DNA of 10,433 nucleotides from an uncultured Spirochaetales bacterium (GTDB lineage Bacteria > Spirochaetota > Spirochaetia > Sphaerochaetales > Sphaerochaetaceae): positions 1-10,433 of the forward strand of contig CAKQTF010000022.1 of assembly GCA_934276695.1 (NCBI GenBank). Reading direction: 5' to 3'. Shown piece after piece: positions 7,077 through 10,433 of this stretch. The translations under genes and the position numbers were made by a program. Positions within the stretch are counted from its first letter, which is position 1. Every line of letters begins with the position of its first letter. The notes beneath the pieces are model-generated. The model did no database searches and was not told the origin of the DNA. It saw only the letters and a list, made by a program, of their open reading frames with translations.

Positions 7077-10000
7077 TTGGTTCTTTTGATGATATTCTTA
7101 AGCTATCCCATAAGAAGCTGTCTGCAGAGCAGCGCAGAGCTGTATTCTCAGATAAGGCAACAGTAGTCTCTGCAGGTGCAGGCTCAGGAAAGACGACAGT
7201 GCTTTCGCTTAGGTTCCTGCGTCTGATCTATGAGAGGAAAAGCCATGCAGACCGCATACTGACGCTTACATTCACAAGGAAGGCTGCCTCAGAGATGTAT
7301 GAGAGGATTCATGGTCTGCTATCTCTGGCGGCAGCTAATGATGAAAGCGGGTATCTTCAGAATGAGCTTGAAAGCTTTTTCCCGAAGGCTCAGATCTCTA
7401 CAATGGATGGGTTCTGGACAGAGATTGCAAGAGCTGGCGCCCTGGACTTCGGAGTAAGCAGGGATTTCTCCCTTATGAGCAATGATGATTCAGCTGATAT
7501 GATTGAGAGGGTGATTGAAGACCTAAGCGATGATGGGAATGCCACAGAGGCATATATGTTCCTATCATCAGTCATGGCTCCTGATGATATGCGCTCATTC
7601 CTTTCAGATATTGCATCACGCGTGGATATACTCACTGATTATGATCCGGATGCAGTCATTCGCATGTACGGGAAGTTCATAGAGCTTCTTAAGGCTGCAA
7701 TGAAGGAGGATCCGATTGAGGATATCCTGTATGAAATACAGGAGCTTGGTGCTGAGGCAGATCCAGGCAATTCCTTATATAAGGAGGACCTAGGGAAGGC
7801 TATAGACCTATGCCAGCAGGGAAGATATCTGGAACTGCCTGGTTTCAGTCTGACATCTAAGCCAAAAGGCTGCGCTGAGTGGAATGAAGTCAAAGCCATT
7901 GTCAAGGAAAGATACCGTGTCAGGGCTGAGGACTATAAGAGAATAGCTCAGCTTGAGATAAATGAGGATCTTGAGCGTCAGATCGCGCTTTTCATATCGC
8001 TCTTCATAAAGAGGCTCCAGAAAGAGCGCAGAGCATCCTCAATGCTATCATTTTCAGATATAGAGCGCATTGCGGAGGCCACGCTCACCAGAAACCGCGG
8101 AGTGCGTGAATATTACAAGCGCAGATTTGATTACATAATGATTGATGAGTTCCAGGACAATAATGAGAAGCAGAAGAGGATTCTGTATCTTCTCTCTGAA
8201 TCCCCTGATTCATTCTCCAGAGGAATACCGGATGCCTCAGAACTCGATAAGAGCAAGCTGTTCTTTGTAGGTGATGATAAGCAGTCTATATACCGTTTCC
8301 GAGGGGCTGATGTATCTGTGTTCAATGCGCTTCAGTCTGAAGTCAGTGACAAAATGGGTGGTGAGTGCATTTCGCTTAGTGCGAACTACCGCTCAGAGCC
8401 ACAGCTTGTGAATCATTTCAATGCTGTGTTCGGTTATATTTTCAGCCAGAACGAGCTCTCGGATGATGATGCAAGGGAAGAACGTATGATGGGCCTTTTC
8501 CGAGGACAGGATATGGAGAATTTCTTTGCTTCAGCAAATAGCATCTCTGCCGGAAGGCCTGCCGGGAATGTGAAGCCTGTCATAGAGCTTGATGTGCTTT
8601 CTGCTGGGAATGCGGCAGAGGATGGTGGCGATCATGTAGGAAAAGAAGATGCTGAGGCTGAATTCATTGCCCTGAAGATAAAGGAGATTGTATCATCATC
8701 AGACTTCAAGGTAGGTGATGGCAGGAATGCAGTATATGAGGATATTGCAATCCTGTATGGTGTCACAAGAGCGCAGATGCCTATAGAGAGAGCTCTGAGA
8801 CGCCATAGCATACCATATACAGTTGTTGAATCAACATCTGTGACTGTAGATGGCATGTCTTCTGATTTCTATAGCTTCCTTCAGCTTGTTGTGTATCCTA
8901 ATGATAAGAAATCATTCCTCACTGTGATGAAATCCCCGTTTGTGAGGATGTCAGATGAAGGCATGCTTGCATTCGCAGGGGATAATAAAAACGGTGATTT
9001 CCGTGCCTTCAGCAGCAAGCTGTCATTTCCTGATCCCGAAGACCAGAGAGCTTACGACAATGCTTATGATTTTTATCAGAAGCTTAAGAGCTGTTCGGAA
9101 AGCGGCACAATAGCATCTCTTATGGAAATGCTCTTCTATGAGAGCGGATACTATTCGTACATAGCATCTGATTCAAAGCTGGCTGTATATAAAGAGCATT
9201 TTGATTATCTGTGGGCACTTGCAAACAATGCAGATCAGAGGGGAACTGGGCTTCCTCTGTTTCTTGACTCCCTGAGGAATCTGATACAGGCTGCTAATAA
9301 GCTCCCTGATATATCAATTGAATCACTGACTGCAAAAGGCGTAAGCCTTATGACGATACATAAGTCCAAAGGGCTGGAATTCCCGATAGTGATCCTGGCA
9401 AACAGCGCAGCTGCATCAAGCAGGGAAGATAGTAAGAAAAGGATTGCTGCAATGGAAGGCAGTGAAGGGTTCCTGCTTTATGATGTGTGTGCTGATATTG
9501 ATAAGATGAAGAGGGGTGGGATCAGCCAGTATGCTTTGTCAAAGCCTCCTCTTTCTCATTATTTCAATGGATATGAGACGCGCAGGATTGATGCAGAGCG
9601 CAGCCGTGTTCTTTATGTTGCGCTTACAAGGGCAATCAGCCATCTTATAATAACTGCCTGCGTTATTGTGAATAAGGATGGGACACCAAGGGCAGGTAAG
9701 TCTCTTTACAGTCTTTATAGGGAAGCTCTTGATGAGGTTGGATATAACGATGTCAGAATAGGGGTTATCCCATATTATGAAAAATCCGAAATTGAATACA
9801 CTGGCTCTACTGTATATGATAAGTCCTGGTATGATAATGCATTGCCGGTAAAGGAGCCTTTCTATGCAGAAGACAGCATCGGCATAAAGGAGGCTGTCTC
9901 GGATGATTTCCATTTTGATGGGGGTGCGGAGCTCCTTCCTGATTTCCCTGATTCAGTGGATTCAGTCATTGCAGATAATGGCCTCTCTGCAGAGTTCGGA

Positions 10001-10433
10001 ACGCTTCTGCACTCAGCTCTTGAGGAAAAGCTTGGCGGAGCACCTATGTCAGAATATTCAGATAGCAGACTTTCTGATGGAGCTCTGAGAACAGTCAATG
10101 GAAGCGCACGGAAGGTTGCGGATGCATTCATTGATTCACTGTTTTACAGAAATTTCATAAAAGACAGAAAGACAGCTGCTGAAGTGGGCTTCTGCTATTA
10201 TTCCCAATCGGAAGGCAAGGTCCTTTCAGGTGTTGCGGATCTGATCGTATTCTGTGATGATTATAATCTTGTGGTTGACTATAAGAGTGACCGGTATAAG
10301 AATCCTGAAATGCATAAGAGACAGCTTGCCTCTTATGCTGAAGCCGCAGAGAAGCTGTATGGAAAGCCATGCTATGCTAGGCTATGCTATCTCAGGGATT
10401 TCTCTTCAGGCCCTCTTTGGGACAGTGCAGGGA
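7073..10433 (+). CDS. addA: AddA-type UvrD/RecB-like helicase-nuclease subunit (partial, C-terminus off window)
   Basis: The frame is open for 1120 codons from the ATG at 7073 to the window end. The superfamily 1A helicase motifs appear in order: Walker A AGAGSGKT (34-41), motif Ia TLTFTRKAA (64-72), Walker B IDEFQD (357-362), motif III VGDDKQSIYRFRGAD (399-413), motif IV ANYRS (437-441), motif V TIHKSKGLEF (761-770) and motif VI LYVALTRA (847-854). A RecB-family nuclease follows: FGTLLHSALEE (His980), GVADLIV (Asp1056), VVDYKSD (Asp1069, Lys1071) and QLASY (1084-1088). All catalytic residues needed for ATP-driven 3'-5' unwinding and strand cleavage are present. Only a short C-terminal end should be missing, since AddA proteins usually run to about 1,100-1,250 residues. 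The gene overlaps addB by 4 nt (ATGA), and AAGGAA (7055-7060) is a possible ribosome binding site with a long spacer. With the AddB product it should resect broken ends and load RecA. Confidence 0.93.
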   Translation, partial: MIGSFDDILKLSHKKLSAEQRRAVFSDKATVVSAGAGSGKTTVLSLRFLRLIYERKSHADRILTLTFTRKAASEMYERIHGLLSLAAANDESGYLQNELESFFPKAQISTMDGFWTEIARAGALDFGVSRDFSLMSNDDSADMIERVIEDLSDDGNATEAYMFLSSVMAPDDMRSFLSDIASRVDILTDYDPDAVIRMYGKFIELLKAAMKEDPIEDILYEIQELGAEADPGNSLYKEDLGKAIDLCQQGRYLELPGFSLTSKPKGCAEWNEVKAIVKERYRVRAEDYKRIAQLEINEDLERQIALFISLFIKRLQKERRASSMLSFSDIERIAEATLTRNRGVREYYKRRFDYIMIDEFQDNNEKQKRILYLLSESPDSFSRGIPDASELDKSKLFFVGDDKQSIYRFRGADVSVFNALQSEVSDKMGGECISLSANYRSEPQLVNHFNAVFGYIFSQNELSDDDAREERMMGLFRGQDMENFFASANSISAGRPAGNVKPVIELDVLSAGNAAEDGGDHVGKEDAEAEFIALKIKEIVSSSDFKVGDGRNAVYEDIAILYGVTRAQMPIERALRRHSIPYTVVESTSVTVDGMSSDFYSFLQLVVYPNDKKSFLTVMKSPFVRMSDEGMLAFAGDNKNGDFRAFSSKLSFPDPEDQRAYDNAYDFYQKLKSCSESGTIASLMEMLFYESGYYSYIASDSKLAVYKEHFDYLWALANNADQRGTGLPLFLDSLRNLIQAANKLPDISIESLTAKGVSLMTIHKSKGLEFPIVILANSAAASSREDSKKRIAAMEGSEGFLLYDVCADIDKMKRGGISQYALSKPPLSHYFNGYETRRIDAERSRVLYVALTRAISHLIITACVIVNKDGTPRAGKSLYSLYREALDEVGYNDVRIGVIPYYEKSEIEYTGSTVYDKSWYDNALPVKEPFYAEDSIGIKEAVSDDFHFDGGAELLPDFPDSVDSVIADNGLSAEFGTLLHSALEEKLGGAPMSEYSDSRLSDGALRTVNGSARKVADAFIDSLFYRNFIKDRKTAAEVGFCYYSQSEGKVLSGVADLIVFCDDYNLVVDYKSDRYKNPEMHKRQLASYAEAAEKLYGKPCYARLCYLRDFSSGPLWDSAG

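Noticed and set aside
10371..10389. Direct repeat GCTATGCTA occurring twice, 1 nt apart
   Set aside because: It lies inside addA and encodes an ordinary Cys-Tyr-Ala-Arg-Leu-Cys-Tyr stretch. Two copies do not make an array.
1..10433. CRISPR arrays, tRNA or rRNA genes, transposases, prophage or attachment sites
   Set aside because: Looked for by eye on both strands. No spaced repeats, cloverleaf-like sequence, transposase motifs or terminal repeats were seen, and nearly all bases are covered by recognised genes.

Overview
The window is bacterial chromosomal DNA, gene-dense, with base composition in the mid-40s percent GC by eye. Two divergently transcribed gene blocks leave a short central intergenic gap near 4469-4544. 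All genes share the same codon habits (frequent AGG for Arg and ATA for Ile), so nothing suggests recent transfer. The taxon cannot be fixed without searches. A Gram-negative-type anaerobe, possibly a gut spirochaete (Spirochaetota, Sphaerochaeta-like), is my best guess at low-to-moderate confidence. It rests on overall codon and protein flavour and on the compact AddB, not on a marker gene.

Left block, minus strand, read from 4468 down to 1: (a) a CPBP-family intramembrane protease; (b) a membrane-anchored DNA/RNA non-specific endonuclease of the DRGH (NUC1/Serratia nuclease) type, whose start lies inside the end of the protease gene; (c) a MoxR-family AAA+ ATPase; (d) a DUF58 protein; (e) the N-terminal part of a multi-pass membrane protein cut by the window edge. 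Genes c-d-e are linked by stop/start overlaps, the classic MoxR-DUF58 arrangement. A 54-bp gap before moxR holds a good sigma-70-like promoter (TTGTGA, 17 bp, TATAAT) whose spacer and -10 box are one perfect hairpin palindrome. The MoxR genes may therefore be transcribed and regulated separately from the nuclease pair.

Right block, plus strand, read from 4545 to the window end: a compact AddB-type subunit (843 aa) followed, with an ATGA overlap, by an AddA-type helicase-nuclease that is open for 1120 codons and runs off the window. AddB has an intact-looking PD-(D/E)XK nuclease and the four cysteines of the AddB iron-sulfur cluster, but no Walker A motif. AddA has all UvrD-like helicase motifs and its own C-terminal nuclease. 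Together they should form the two-subunit, two-nuclease enzyme that resects double-strand breaks for RecA loading.

No RNA gene, mobile element, CRISPR array or attachment site was seen. No stretch over 300 bases lacks a gene. I did not find a convincing novel system. The most notable items are the palindromic promoter in front of moxR, the protease-nuclease gene overlap, and the Walker-A-less short AddB.
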